Translations under genes and position numbers: made by a program
The notes under the pieces: model-generated
The model's input: the letters and a program-made list of their open reading frames with translations, nothing else
What the model was told of the DNA's origin: nothing
The model's database searches: none
Part shown: piece after piece, positions 1 to 11,136 of the stretch
Layout: the number at the start of each line of letters is the position of its first letter
Position numbering within the stretch: position 1 is the stretch's first letter
Assembly (NCBI RefSeq): GCF_009870125.1
Contig: NC_046680.1
Coordinates: 4,340,001-4,404,000 of the forward strand
DNA length: 64,000 nucleotides
From: Drosophila pseudoobscura
Taxonomy: Eukaryota > Arthropoda > Insecta > Diptera > Drosophilidae
Direction: 5' to 3'

Positions 1-1796
1 CATCTTCTTCTGAATCATGGGAACCCCTTCGCAGCAACAGCAACAGCAGCAGCATTGACATTTGATCTGATGACAGTTTGATGGGTTCCATCTTCCATTT
101 TTAGCATTGATCAACACTGGCTGTATTGACCATGGATAAGCACACATGCAGCTACAACAGTGGCCGGCACGCACACATAACCATAACGGTAATTGTTCAA
201 TATGCAAACATGCAAACGGTAGCGATTAACATATTATACTCGTACATAACTCATACGAGTGCGAGTGCGAGTGTACGGCAGAAGCAAACAATCGACTAAC
301 ATACACATCAGCACACATTACAGTAGGTGTTAGAATATACATGCACACGACGTACATTTATGTGTGGGAGATTTTGTTTGAGTGGGTGTGAGTGTTTGTG
401 CATGTGCGTAGGTGTAGGTGTGGGTTAGCTGGCAACGTTTTGCATAATTTCCAAAATTTCCATAAATACAAACGGCGAGAATTTCATAGTTCAAACAGTT
501 ACCGTGACGCCCAGCTCTATTTGCACACGGATTTGGAGTTGGTTTTAGACTTGGACTTGGATTTTGATTTGCATTTTCGCAGGAATTAGCTGACCAATCG
601 GAGGTGTGATGTCTGCGATGGGGATATCCCAACCCCCACTCGTTCGAGACCCAGCGTCTGCTTGGTTCTGTCATCCAAGCGCAAGCCGTCGACTTGGGAT
701 CGCGAGGGAACTTATTGACCTAAAATAAAAGCAAAATCCATCAGCGTGACTCTAGCCAAATACTCGTACCGAAACAGTGTTTACCACTAATCAACCGCTT
801 AGTTCTGCTAATTAGACACAACTTCGGCAGAGAAAAGAGAAATTTCAGAGTTAAAGTCGTTTTATGGTTAGGCGGGGTAAATATTATTGAAGTAAATCTA
901 CCTTGCAGGTTTTAGCTTATTCTGACTAATTAAATACGGTAACATCCATATGTACATATACGGACATATAAAGTATGACGATGCTCAATATTACACTTTC
1001 TATTCATGGGGAATTTGACGGTTCAAAAAATGCCCATTCCCGTAGATACAGTAACATCTTCCTCATTCTCTCGCCCAAAAAGATGAATCCCTATGTAGAC
1101 AGCAGATGATGTACTGATTGACTGCATACCTTTCGGCTGTGCACAAAATTGAAAGCGAAGAATATATATGTACAGTATGTATGTGTATATATAGGTAAAT
1201 GTAAATAAATATATACACATAGGTAAATATAGGCAGATAGAAAACTAAAATTTTCCCCAGCTTTATGCGAGTTTATGCGATTCGCTAGTATTTTTTTTAC
1301 AACAAAAGACAGTGTAGTTTTTAAAAACATCGAGTCTTAGTTTTCATAAAGATAGAAATAAACATGTGGTCGCGAAATAGAAGTCGACTTTGGCTTAATC
1401 TAGCAAAATTCAAATGCAAAGATCTGCGCAACGGAACAGAATATTCTAAAGCGTTTCATTTATTTTGAAAGAGGGCTAATGTATGTTTCTATCGAGTATT
1501 TACACACTGAATTATCTCTATTGGTTTATTTTTTTGTAATAGAATTAAGTACTGGTCACTGTTTATATATGTTTTTTTTTTGCCTTATCACCTCACATTT
1601 TCCCATAAATCACTTCATATTTCATAGATAAATAGCTCAACAGGCTATTTTCAGAGATTTGAGGAAAACATTTTACAAGAATGAAAGAAAAGAATAAAGA
1701 AAAACAAACCTATAAAAATAGCAAAACATACCGCAAAAGTTAACTTTAGCTAATTTTAATAAGATTTCAGTTAATGAAAGTTAAGTTAATGAAATG

Positions 1797-1849
1797 ATAT
1801 GCCAATTGGTAAAATTAGCTGAGTTTCATTTAATTTAGAAAATAATATC
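1797..1849 (+). repeat. Dispersed repeat fragment, copy 1
   Basis: This AT-rich segment, containing CCAATTGGTAAAATTAG and TTTAGAAAATAATA, matches 22863-22915 in the same orientation with only a few substitutions. Being non-coding and 21 kb apart, the pair is best read as two relics of one transposable element of unknown class. Confidence 0.5.
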
Positions 1850-2593
1850 GGGACACAAGTTTTTAGTTAACGCTTTTACTTCTGTCAGGCAGGCAGATAA
1901 GAGATTATATTTCCGGTTCGAAACGAGCTAAATCTTTTAAAGGGGGAAGAGCTTGGAGGGGGGGTGACTGAATTAAGCCGAATTGAGCATTTAATCAGTT
2001 AATTGTTGTCTAGGGCGTTGGAGATATGTGTGGGTGTGATTTTGAAATTAACAGCGCCATTTACACAGTATTACCATTCCAGGCCAATACCGGGGCATAC
2101 ATACATATATTCGTGTAAATGTGTACGTGTGGGAGAAACAAAAGAAGGAGGAAAAAATTGCCGTTATCACGCCACAATAACCTCAAAATTTATTCACTTT
2201 ATTGATAATGCAATAAATCGCAGCCGAACGGCCAGTTCAACTCTGCAGAGTATCCGTGCATTTGTGTGTGACTGTAGGTGTGTGCCTGCTGCTGCACAAT
2301 TTGTTTGAGCGTGTGTGTCTGTGCTGGGCAATTTTTTCGTAGCATATTTTCGGCTGGCGCATATTTTTCGTGTTTGCATATTTCATTTCAATTTTATTTC
2401 TTGCTGCTCTGCCAATACACCCACTCATATACATGCAAACATATACATGTATACAAATGTGTGTGTGTTTGTGTGTATTTGCATGCAGTGTAAAATATGC
2501 CATGAAAATCAACGAAAATACGTAACCCAGGACACACGTGAACGGAGTCTGCACTCTATGTCTATATCTCTGTCGCAGTCTCTTTTGCTGTGT

Positions 2594-2635
2594 ATCTCTC
2601 TTTCTCTCTCTCTCTCTATCTCTCTCTCTCTCTCT
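2594..2635. repeat. CT dinucleotide microsatellite
   Basis: Nearly uninterrupted CT repeat with a few T or A interruptions. It produces spurious Ser/Leu-rich open frames on both strands. Confidence 0.9.
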
Positions 2636-2792
2636 ATGAATGGCAATTGTATTTCGATTTTACAGTTTTTGTCTTTAGAAATGTTATGTGTTATGAGGAT
2701 GAAGGCCCCATCAGTGGGGCATCGGAGCATGGGGTGTTCGATAAAAGGCGACCGCCACAAAGGACAGCTTCAATATTTTCGTTTCATTCCAT

Positions 2793-2825
<33 letters not shown>
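2793..2825. repeat. CTGC tetranucleotide microsatellite
   Basis: About eight tandem CTGC units, read in a spurious frame as alternating Leu-Pro-Ala-Cys. Confidence 0.9.
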
Positions 2826-2827
<2 letters not shown>

Positions 2828-5067
2828 TCTGCCTGCTTGCATGTTGCCGACAATGTGTTGATAAGGCAACAGTCGAAACGCACAGGGGAACGTTGCAAAC
2901 AGAGCGAGAAAGAAGCAATGGAAGAGGTGCAGAAAGAGAGGTGGGATACATGGTCCGTTACAAAGTCCATATCCACTTCCGCGTGCCAAAAATTGCAGGC
3001 AGGCCTCGTTGTCAGCCCTGATCCACTTTTGGATATATTTTGCAGACTTAATGGCAAGTCCGAATCAGTATCTCCATTCATGTGTCCGACTGTGTATCTG
3101 TATTTGTACGAGTATCTGTGTGAGACCATGACAAATTGGCGTGAACTTTTGGGTAGCAGAGTTTTCCCTTTCCGCTGATTAGCCATCAAAATTGTCGCTT
3201 AAGTCCATTAAACACTTTAAGACCGACTTTAGAGAAAGACCCGACCCCGACTCGCGCCCCTCCTCGCCAGGCGACGAACATCTTATCTTGGTCAACTGCT
3301 TGTCCCAGCTGCACGCTATTCGCACTTCCGGTTACAGTCCATTTAGGGCACCATATTGCCGGGCGTTGGTGTTGGCACTTTTGCGCATATTTTGCAAAAT
3401 CATTACTTAAATACACAGAACCGGAGACGGGGAAAACGAAAGGGTGGCCGTGGTCCCATGACCAGTCCGGCGAGTGGCCAGTCCTGGTCCTGGTCCTGTG
3501 GAACACTGCCAAGCAGGACAACGTTATGCTGCTCCTGGTCCTCTCTTGTACTGCCTCTCGCCTCTCGCCTTTCCCCTTTTCGTTAGCTCGTTTGCTTTTT
3601 GGGTTTTAAAATGCATTTTCGTTATTTTCACTGCAGCTGCGACGCGTCGCCTTTTCTGTTGCCGTTGTCTGCTGCCTTCTGCTGCCTGTCGTCGATCTTT
3701 TGCCACTCACGGCATTTAGCCTTAGCCACGACTTCTTCTTCTTTACACTCTCCACACCGCCACACCTCCCTCGCTTGCAGTTTAGTTTTCCGTTAATTTA
3801 TGTGCAACATTTAGCTGTTTTGTACCTGCGGAAACCCTTGCAGGCCATTCCAATGGAACTTTGCTTTATTGCTTGTTGTTTGCCCCCCGAAAAAAATAAA
3901 GAAAAAACGAGAAACGAAAAACGAAAACGAGCGAGACAAAAGAAACGACAGTCTGATACCCTTCGGCTGCTTGTATGTGAGGAGAAGATTGCTTCCGTAC
4001 ATTTTAATACCTAACTCGTATGAGATTATGCTCTCATCTAGGGAATAGAAACATTAAAAAACTAAAATTAAAAAAAATAATACAAATTGTCTCGTAGTCA
4101 ACCATGGCATGGCTACAGGGTAACAGAGTACTGTCATACATATCCAAATAATAGTTATCAAGATTCAGTGGCCATGGAACAAGTCGCTTGCTCATAAATA
4201 CACGTATCGCTCGACTATTTCCATTTATTCAGTTACCTTTATTCCATTTTGGCAACCATTAATGATTGCCATCGAGAGGGGGCTTCGAGGGGGAGCCTCT
4301 GAGTTGCCATTCGCTCTGTTCAGGGAGTGTTTGCGTAGGCCCCCGCTTTTTAGGGCTGTCCACAGCAGGTGCGAACACGCTAATCCAGCCATAAAGAGAC
4401 CCCCAAGCCAATCATCAATATTGACCGTTGGGATTGGGCCTGTGCCCGATTGGCTTATTTTACAATTTACACCACTCCCGAGACTGGAGTGGGTGCCACG
4501 CCACATATGAGGGCATGAGACTCAGTGCGGGGGTGAGATGTTCTCAGAGCTGAGCTAGCAATGGGGCAGCGGCCAGATCGCGGCCGGAATGCGCGGCTAA
4601 CAATTAGCGTATTAGAAAATCTAGCACCTTGTCAAAGTGAAAGGTAGCTGGGGGAGAGAGGTTCGATGCTAACAGCTCAATGCTGCTAATGGTGCATTTT
4701 ATACATTTGTATTTGTTTGTCGCTCATCTCCATTATGGGGGGTGCTGTTGCGTGAGGCAACGACTGAGGCGCGGAGGAGCCTTCACGCTCTTTCCCCCCA
4801 ACGGACCGCGCTTCACTTCGCTTCTCTGCTCGGCTTTAATCACACTAATTACGCAACTAAAAGGATAATCGTGTCGCTGACCGCACACGAGCTCCTTAAT
4901 GCGTTTCTCGAACTTTTTGCGTATCTTTGATACACATGTACATATGTTACCCCCCAGCCTCCCGTCATAATCCCCTCGTTTGAACTCTGACAAGCTCGTT
5001 AACCGATTGCGGAACACCAATGGAAAGAGCTTTAGCTCTCACTTCACTTAAAGACATTCGAATCTAG

Positions 5068-5073
5068 TTTATT
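5068..5073 (-). terminator. Poly(A) signal of the minus-strand CUB gene
   Basis: TTTATT on the plus strand reads AATAAA on the minus strand, about 95 bases beyond the stop codon of the CUB gene, a normal spacing for a compact fly 3' UTR. Confidence 0.6.
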
Positions 5074-5167
5074 AAATTCTAGGATAGCCTGATACAAAAA
5101 CTATCAAAACCTATTTAAATGGCCACTTAAAACAAACTGCCAGTCAACCGACTACCGGACTGCAGGA

Positions 5168-6567
5168 CTACAGGATTGAGGTCCTGAGGCGATACGTCAG
5201 GCTGAAGCCCGTCTCCACGGCCTCGTCCAGAGTCATCTCGTCGCTGGAGAAGTGCATGAGGTAGGGCGGCGAGGCTGTGAAGAGGTAACTCAATATCAGA
5301 GCGGTTCAAGGATTACTCTCTCCCTCTCCACCGTTCACTTACCATAGACCAAGAGGTTGTCATTGGTGCCGCAGTAGTAGGTGGGCTGATAGGCGGTGTT
5401 CTTGGCTAGAATGCCCTGCGGTATCATGAGGTAGTCCTCCTGTCTGCCCGTCGTGTGGACGGTGGCCCGGCAGAACTCGTCGTAGCCCTCCGTATCTCCA
5501 ATCTGCATCGCCGTCGAGAATTTGCTGAAGGCGTATCTACGAATATTAGAAAATTCATCAATGCTTCACCCTCAAGATTTCCCCCTTCTTCTCCACTGCA
5601 CTAACTCAATCATGCTGGCACTGGCCACCGACTTGATGCAGATATTATAGTTCAGATCGGGCATATAGTTGCTGCCAATCATCGCTTGGTAGTTAAAGCT
5701 GCGAATAGTGCCCGTCAGCTCCGTGTAGTACTGCTGACAGCCTGCCGGAGCCAGCAGCTCGTAGTCCGCGTGGTGCGAGGCGAAGATGCTGCGCAGATCC
5801 TGTAGCGTGTTGGTGCTTCCGGCGAAGGAGCTCGCTGCACTAGAGCGGCGCTTGGTGCTGGCCGCAGGACCCTCCAGCTGGGTCACAATCAGACGCCAAT
5901 TGGTGCCCGTCCAGCGTGTGGGTACCGCAAAGGTAAGGGTCACCTGCTCGATCCCGGCGGCCACATTAAAAGGTAGATAGATGTGCTGGCCCGTGTTGAC
6001 GCCGCACAGCTTAAAGCCACCCGCTTCGAAGTAGTCCTGACACTCCAGCAACGAGTCCGTCAGGATGGGCTGCTGCAGCTCGAACTGCTCAAAGTCGATG
6101 CGCAGCTGCTGGACGTTAACGCTGAACGCCTCGATGGTGTAGGTGCTGAGATCGCCGGTCAGTGCTGCGGGGTTCTTGATGATGGTTCGCTTCTGACGCG
6201 TGCTCGATCCACTCTGCATGTTGGCTGGTGTGAAGAGCAGAAGAGGGGAAAGGGAGAGTTAGCCTTCATTGGAGTACACGGGTTTCCGGCGAATAATCTC
6301 ACTTTCACAGCAGACTCCGTAGGTGCCGCAGTAGCCATTGACGGTGCCCGACTGCCGCATACACTTGAAACGGGAGAGGCAGGTGCCCGTAATGCCGCTG
6401 GTGGTGATGCAAGTATCCTCCAGAGTGCTGCGTCTTCTGGCCTGACGCCACATCCCAGCGGGCTCAACGACTCCCGTAACCGTAGCATTCGTTGCAGTTA
6501 AGTCGGTCAAGGTCTCCGCATGCGCGTATGTCATGCACCACACGAGTAGCAGCGAAGTTACAATCAT
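5168..6567 (-). CDS. Secreted CLIP-like plus CUB-domain protein
   Basis: Four exons on the minus strand: 6567-6303, 6224-5606, 5536-5343 and 5274-5168, joined by GT-AG introns in phases 1, 2 and 1, giving 394 residues. Residues 1-17 are a signal peptide (MIVTSLLLVW...YAHA). Residues about 52-87 form a six-cysteine CLIP-like module (DTC, GTC, KC, YC, VCC). Two CUB-type segments follow: one with LRIDF, DYFEAGGFKLCG and GQHIYLPFN, one starting APAGCQQYY with GTIRSFNY and LNYNICIK. The family is a set of secreted insect proteins without a known enzymatic core; a gut or extracellular role is inferred. Oddities are a furin-like RQKR site between the CLIP-like module and CUB1 and loss of CUB1 cysteines kept in the neighbouring paralogue. 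The start was chosen because it gives a signal peptide just below a TATA/Inr pair. Domain class is confident; function is unknown. Confidence 0.85.
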
Positions 6568-6618
6568 AATATAATTTTTGGCTTTGTTCTTTTCCCGGCT
6601 ATACTTTCACATCAACTG

Positions 6619-6651
6619 TGAGAGTCTCCCGGTCCGTGGGCTGCTTTTATA
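6619..6651 (-). promoter_or_regulatory. TATA box and initiator of the minus-strand CUB gene
   Basis: On the minus strand TATAAAAG (plus 6644-6651) lies about 32 bases upstream of an initiator-like TCACAGTT whose A is at 6619. This predicts a 5' UTR of about 50 bases before the ATG at 6567. Spacing fits a classic TATA/Inr promoter of a tissue-restricted gene. Confidence 0.6.
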
Positions 6652-7881
6652 CGTCGGATGGCGGGGGCAGCAGCAATAGCAGCAGCAGCAGCAGCAGCAG
6701 AAGCAGCCATGGAAGAGGCAACGCCTCTGGCAACACCGATGCGGTGATGAGATTTTCGTGTTAGAAGCCAGCCGTGTCAATATTTGGTAAGAAGTAAGAA
6801 GTTCCCAGTACCAGTACCAGTACCAGCACTCTCTCAGCGCCCCATGAATATTCAAAAGCACGCTAGTTGCTTCTATTAACTTGTTTGCCCAGCCCAGTCA
6901 TTGAACCTTAACGAAATGTTCATTATTGTGATCTTCGATCCGCTGAAACTGGGTTATGTTTGCCCACTCTCCCCTCTGTCTGTACTATCCGTGTTCGAGT
7001 AGGAGAATGTATACACATACACACTATTCAGTTCTCACCATGGGTATCTCATTATCGAGTGTCATCACACCGAATGAAGATGGTGATGATAGTGCGACCA
7101 ACGATGATGAGCAATCATTGCTGATGATGTCAAAAAATGAAAACGTGCTACGCAGACACATCATTCTCGAAGATAAATGCTTTGTGAATGAAATTACAAA
7201 ATACCTGTCTGTTACAGGCAGAATTGCACAATAAAAGCTGGAAATGGCAGCTAAATCTTCAATTCCGAAACAAAAAGGTTTTTTACTACCACAAACAGTC
7301 TAATTTAAAATTTCGGTCGGTGATGTTGATTATTTTACAAAAAAGGCACGTAGTGGGATATCTTTTGAGGATCATCGGTAAAAAAAATGGAATTTTGAGC
7401 AGGGAATATAAATAGATGAGAGTGTACCAATCGACATTGATTGCTTATACTTCAACTTATAGGCGTATCGACAGCGGAGTTTTCCATTAATATAAATAAA
7501 TAAAGTACAATTTTCGATGCTTTCGCTCTTGTGTCTCTTTTTGAACCAGCTAAGGACACAAATTAATGATTGAAACTCCAAGAGGGAGATTCTTCGAATC
7601 AGTAATAAAAACATACCCGGTACAAGCTTGTTTGGGCAAGCTATTTACTGCTCTGGCATGCAGCTTTATCGAACACCTCTATACCGGTATTTTGGTCGTT
7701 TATTTATAGTAGAAAGAAATTAGGGAGTTAAATGTTTGGGAAAATTGCTTCTCTCTTGACAAACAGCAGGTGCCCCTTGGGCCGCGATAAACCTTATCGA
7801 TCGTGTTTGGCGACACTGAAACATTGCTAATTAGCTGTGCGACTATCAGCGATAGTTGGCGAATCGCAGCTGAGGGGGTTC
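6652..7881. other. Shared upstream region of the divergent CUB genes
   Basis: About 1.2 kb between the two head-to-head promoters. It holds a CAG/GCA repeat near 6676-6702, a small open frame at 7040-7234 and CTTATC (GATA-type) sites, for example near 7793. GATA factors drive many fly gut genes, so shared regulation is possible but not shown. Confidence 0.5.
7040..7234 (+). CDS. Possible small ORF, 64 residues, uncertain
   Basis: The ATG sits in a strong start context (CACC ATG G), and the peptide begins MGISLSS, which resembles an N-myristoylation start. An acidic stretch (NEDGDDSATNDDEQ) and a mixed C-terminal part follow. I do not recognise a family. No splice or promoter evidence ties it to a transcript, and it lies between two CUB promoters. 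It may be a true small protein, an exon relic, or chance. Confidence 0.2.
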   Translation: MGISLSSVITPNEDGDDSATNDDEQSLLMMSKNENVLRRHIILEDKCFVNEITKYLSVTGRIAQ

Positions 7882-7910
7882 CATAAAAGCGCCCGTGCAG
7901 CGATAACTCA
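7882..7910 (+). promoter_or_regulatory. Probable core promoter of the plus-strand CUB gene
   Basis: CATAAAAG at 7882-7889 is a TATA-like element. A TCA initiator with A at 7910 lies about 28 bases from it. This would give a very short leader of about 15 bases before the ATG at 7925. Confidence 0.45.
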
Positions 7911-7924
7911 GGAGTTCCAGAACA

Positions 7925-9103
7925 ATGAACGACTACATTGCAAGCACCTTCCTCCTGCTCGTGGCTGTGGCTGCCGCGCAGGCCGCCTCTGTGGCGACGC
8001 CAGTCTGTGGCGGAACCACCTCCTCGAAGAACATCAACCTGGTGAATCCGACCTACCCGCCGCGAGAGTGCGAGTACCAGATCAAGGCCTACAGCAAGTA
8101 CGTTTGCCAGCTGCGCATCGATTTCGCCATGACTCTGGCCCAGCCCACGCTGGAGACGCAGCAGAGCACGGGTCTGACCTATGCCGAGTGCACCAACGAC
8201 TACTTCGAGGTAAACGGCTTGAAGCTGTGCGGATCCGAAGTCTGGCAGCACATCTATGTACCCTTCAACGCCACCGATGGAGAGTCCGTCGTGGATCTAT
8301 CAGTTGTTTTGGCAAATCGCGCCGGCTCCACTGGCCTGCCAACGCCCTACTGGGACATGACTGTCCAGCAGCTGGAGTGTCCCGCAGGAGCCTCGGTCCG
8401 CGATCTGGAGGTCGAGACTAGGGCAAGCACCATCAAGGATGGCTTCTTTGTGGCCCCACCCGGCTGCCTGCAGTACTTCCCCCAGGCCAAGGGAGTCGTC
8501 AAGTCCTTCAATTACAACGAGGGCGCCGGTATCTATCCCTCCCGCATGAACTACGCCATCTGCTTCCGTCGAACCGAAACTACCACCGAACTCAAGTAAG
8601 CACTCTAGGAACACTAATCTGCAAGCGATTCCTACTTTACCCTCAACTCCTTGCCACATCAGCATCCGCGCCTACCACTTTAACGTTGGGGCTCAGGAGT
8701 CAGCCAGCACCTTGCTGACCGACAACTCCTGCTACAGCAGCGACAGCACCAGCGATCTCGATGCCGACTTCCTCATGGTGCCCCAGGCCACCCTCGAGGA
8801 TAGCCACAAGCACGCCACCTACTTCTGCGGCTCTATCCAGAAGGATGTGGTTATATCAAGTGAGTACTCAAGCAGCTTTTTTTATAGCAAAGCTGCCATA
8901 AACACTTCATGCTTAAAGCTTGAGATCTTTTGCGAGACATTCAGTGGCATTCAGATGAATTGCCTACCCGTCTATTTCTTATATTCAACGTCTCGGTATC
9001 TCTTTCAGCCAATAATCCTGGGCCCCTGCTGGTGCTCTTCAACAGCGACGACGTTTACAGGCAATCGGAGGCGGGCTTTGCCTTTACCTATACTGTCACC
9101 TAA
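7925..9103 (+). CDS. Secreted CUB-domain protein
   Basis: Three exons, 7925-8595, 8663-8859 and 9009-9103, joined in phases 2 and 1 with consensus GT-AG sites, encode 320 residues. Residues 1-20 form a signal peptide (MNDYIASTFLLLVAVAAAQA). The first CUB segment holds VCGG, REC, VCQLRIDF, DYFEVNGLKLCG and WQHIYVPFN. The second begins with PPGCLQYF, then KSFNYNEG and MNYAICFR. It ends with a beta-strand-like FAFTYTVT, as in family members. It lacks the N-terminal CLIP-like module of its divergent neighbour but shares the whole CUB layout, so the two are local duplicates. No protease or transmembrane segment is present, so it is predicted to be secreted. CUB modules usually mediate protein or carbohydrate binding; the partner is unknown. 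Confidence 0.88.
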
Positions 9104-9135
9104 GCAGGCAGCGATGGAATTTACTGAGTCTTGTC

Positions 9136-9141
9136 AATAAA
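9136..9141 (+). terminator. Poly(A) signal of the plus-strand CUB gene
   Basis: AATAAA lies 33 bases after the TAA stop, typical of a compact fly 3' UTR. Confidence 0.7.
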
Positions 9142-10939
9142 ATGCTTCTGCTTTGAGACTTTGAGCTATTCAACTGTTTGCCTATGGATTAGCGGTCGGG
9201 CAATCAACTGATAACTGTCTAGGGCGCTGATTTGGCAACAACAAGACGTTCGAGTTCTCAGTCCAGTGTTGGTTTCCAGTCCTTTCGTTTTCTTTTCGCA
9301 TCGGATCTTTTGCTCTATCAATTACTGGCAATTGCAGCACTATTATCAGAACAGGGCAGGGCAGGTGTGTGTGACAACACTTATCACTGACTATTACCAG
9401 ACAAGCGATTTATTATCTGAAGAAGCAACAGATACAGGTTGCTGCTATCTCCTTACTCGTTCAAATACCATGCGAAACAATCTATCAAGTAGTGTACATA
9501 ACCAACTGATTCCAATCTTTGCTAAACTCTATCTAAACGCCTCAACGACATATGTATGTATAGTTCGGTCCGGGAAACCGATTTTGGGGGTACACTAACT
9601 CAATATAATCATTAATGTTTATATTTGATACTGAATACAAATTTAAAACATAGCTATTTCCATTTTTAAATAGCAATAATGTATTTTAATGCATATTAAG
9701 CTTATAAAGCTTGCAGTGGCTAATAGAGTGGCTAACAGCCACTGTTAGTTCTGATACAGTTACCACGACTGTTAGTTCACATTATCCATGAGAGCATAAC
9801 GTTGGCTCACAAAATCTGGCTTTTATCGGGCAGGGCAGAATGAGCTTTCTAAGCTTTCAAGTCATTCCAAACTTGTAAAAGGATTCAAAATGTAAACAGA
9901 AAGACCGGTCAACCTTCCCGACTATCAACAAGTGTGCGCTGAATGCTTTTACTTTGTATGAAACCCAATTCAAAAGTATTTACTTAAGTCATTTCCCCCT
10001 TTTATTTGCTCAGAAGAAGTATTTGGATCGCTGTTAGTCTGAAATTGAATTAAAATTAGATGTTGGCAGCAATTAGGGGAGCTATTATGAAACTCAAGAT
10101 TTATGAGTGGCGCCAACCTACAAGTTCAACCATAAACACGAGCAACGGAGACCAATAATCCACAAGAACAGTCCCAGTCCCGGGCCGCTTATCAGCTACG
10201 ACCGTTCTGTAATCAGCAATCAAACGCAACGCAACATGTCGCGGGCAACAACTGCGACCCACCCAGCGGCGAATGCGCCAGAGCGGAAAGCTCTGCAAAA
10301 GCTCCTGCTCCTCCTTTCAGTTGAGCCTAGTGCTAGTGCCTTCTGGCTAGGTAGCAGTGGTTGCCACTGGGTGGCAGTGGCAACATGCTCGCTGGCAACA
10401 ATGTTGGGGCCGGCTTCTGCTGTGTGGCATGCGGATTTCAGTTGAAATTCAACTGCCGCGTACTCAGAACGCTCCACGGGCATCTGGCTGGGCCGGGGCA
10501 CAACTTCCGACCACCGAGAAGTACGAGTGCGAGAACGTGAACAAGACCTCGAACAGAAACGCGAAATTAAATTGCACATTAAAATTAAATGGGAACACAA
10601 TAAAAAGTTTCACTCTCACCCGAAGAAGACCAACACGTTTATGATTTCCCTCTCGCCTTTGCACCTTGGATTTCGGTTATCTCATCGGCCGCGTTCCTAG
10701 TTGCTTAAATGCCAATTTGGGTGGCGGGAAAGGCATTTAATCAACTCAAGTCTCCTGGCTTCCGCGCCGCATTGTGACACAAAAGAGAGCAAGGGCCAGA
10801 GCCTCAGCTTGAAAGTCTCGCTGGGAAAGTCCTTGGCATACCTCCACTCCACAGAGAGCTGCTCTGCAGAACTCCGGCCCGCACACACATTCACAAACGA
10901 AATTCCCAGTGAAAACATCGCCATAAATTAACAACTAAT
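9142..10939. other. Non-coding stretch upstream of a candidate leader exon
   Basis: No supportable gene. AT-rich up to about 10.1 kb, then more GC-rich and repeat-poor, which fits a promoter-proximal region for a transcript starting between 10.1 and 10.9 kb. Confidence 0.4.
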
Positions 10940-11136
10940 TCAATTAACTGCTGACAACGACAACGTCAACGAGCGACGCTTGGCTGCAGTCAGGACAAGG
11001 ACTAGTGCCGGGAAAAGGACCAAGACCTAGGAGCAGCACCAGGACCGGCACCCGAGCCACTGCATCGCCTCAGGATATGCGGCAAGTTGCTTAGAAGAGT
11101 TTCCACCCAGCAGCAAGAGACGAGCCCCCCTTTTCG
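10940..11136 (+). other. Candidate non-coding 5' leader exon of the GPCR gene
   Basis: The segment is rich in CAA/ACGAC and ACCGG repeats typical of fly 5' UTRs and ends in a strong donor, TTTTCG followed by GTAAGT, at 11136/11137. The next plus-strand gene starts with an exon preceded by a clean acceptor at 32380, leaving about 21 kb with no other plus-strand acceptor and coding frame. I infer that this is a leader exon of the hector-like gene. The 5' boundary is arbitrary, and a link to a different transcript is possible. Confidence 0.3.

Larger units (their letters stand above)
1..5067. other. Non-coding intergenic stretch
   Basis: I see no supportable gene. Open frames here are short or low in complexity; the longest, on the plus strand at 2315-3178, owes its length to CT and CTGC repeats. 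The stretch holds microsatellites, poly-A/T runs and GT-rich patches. A 53-base segment at 1797-1849 recurs at 22863-22915. Confidence 0.7.

Noticed and set aside
2315..3178. 287-codon plus-strand open frame
   Set aside because: Its length comes from CT and CTGC microsatellites without stops; composition is not protein-like and no family features are visible.
6259..6302. Reading through the first CUB exon to its in-frame stop as a separate short protein
   Set aside because: A strong GTGAG donor at 6302 and an acceptor at 6225 join in frame to the CUB exon, giving the standard family layout.
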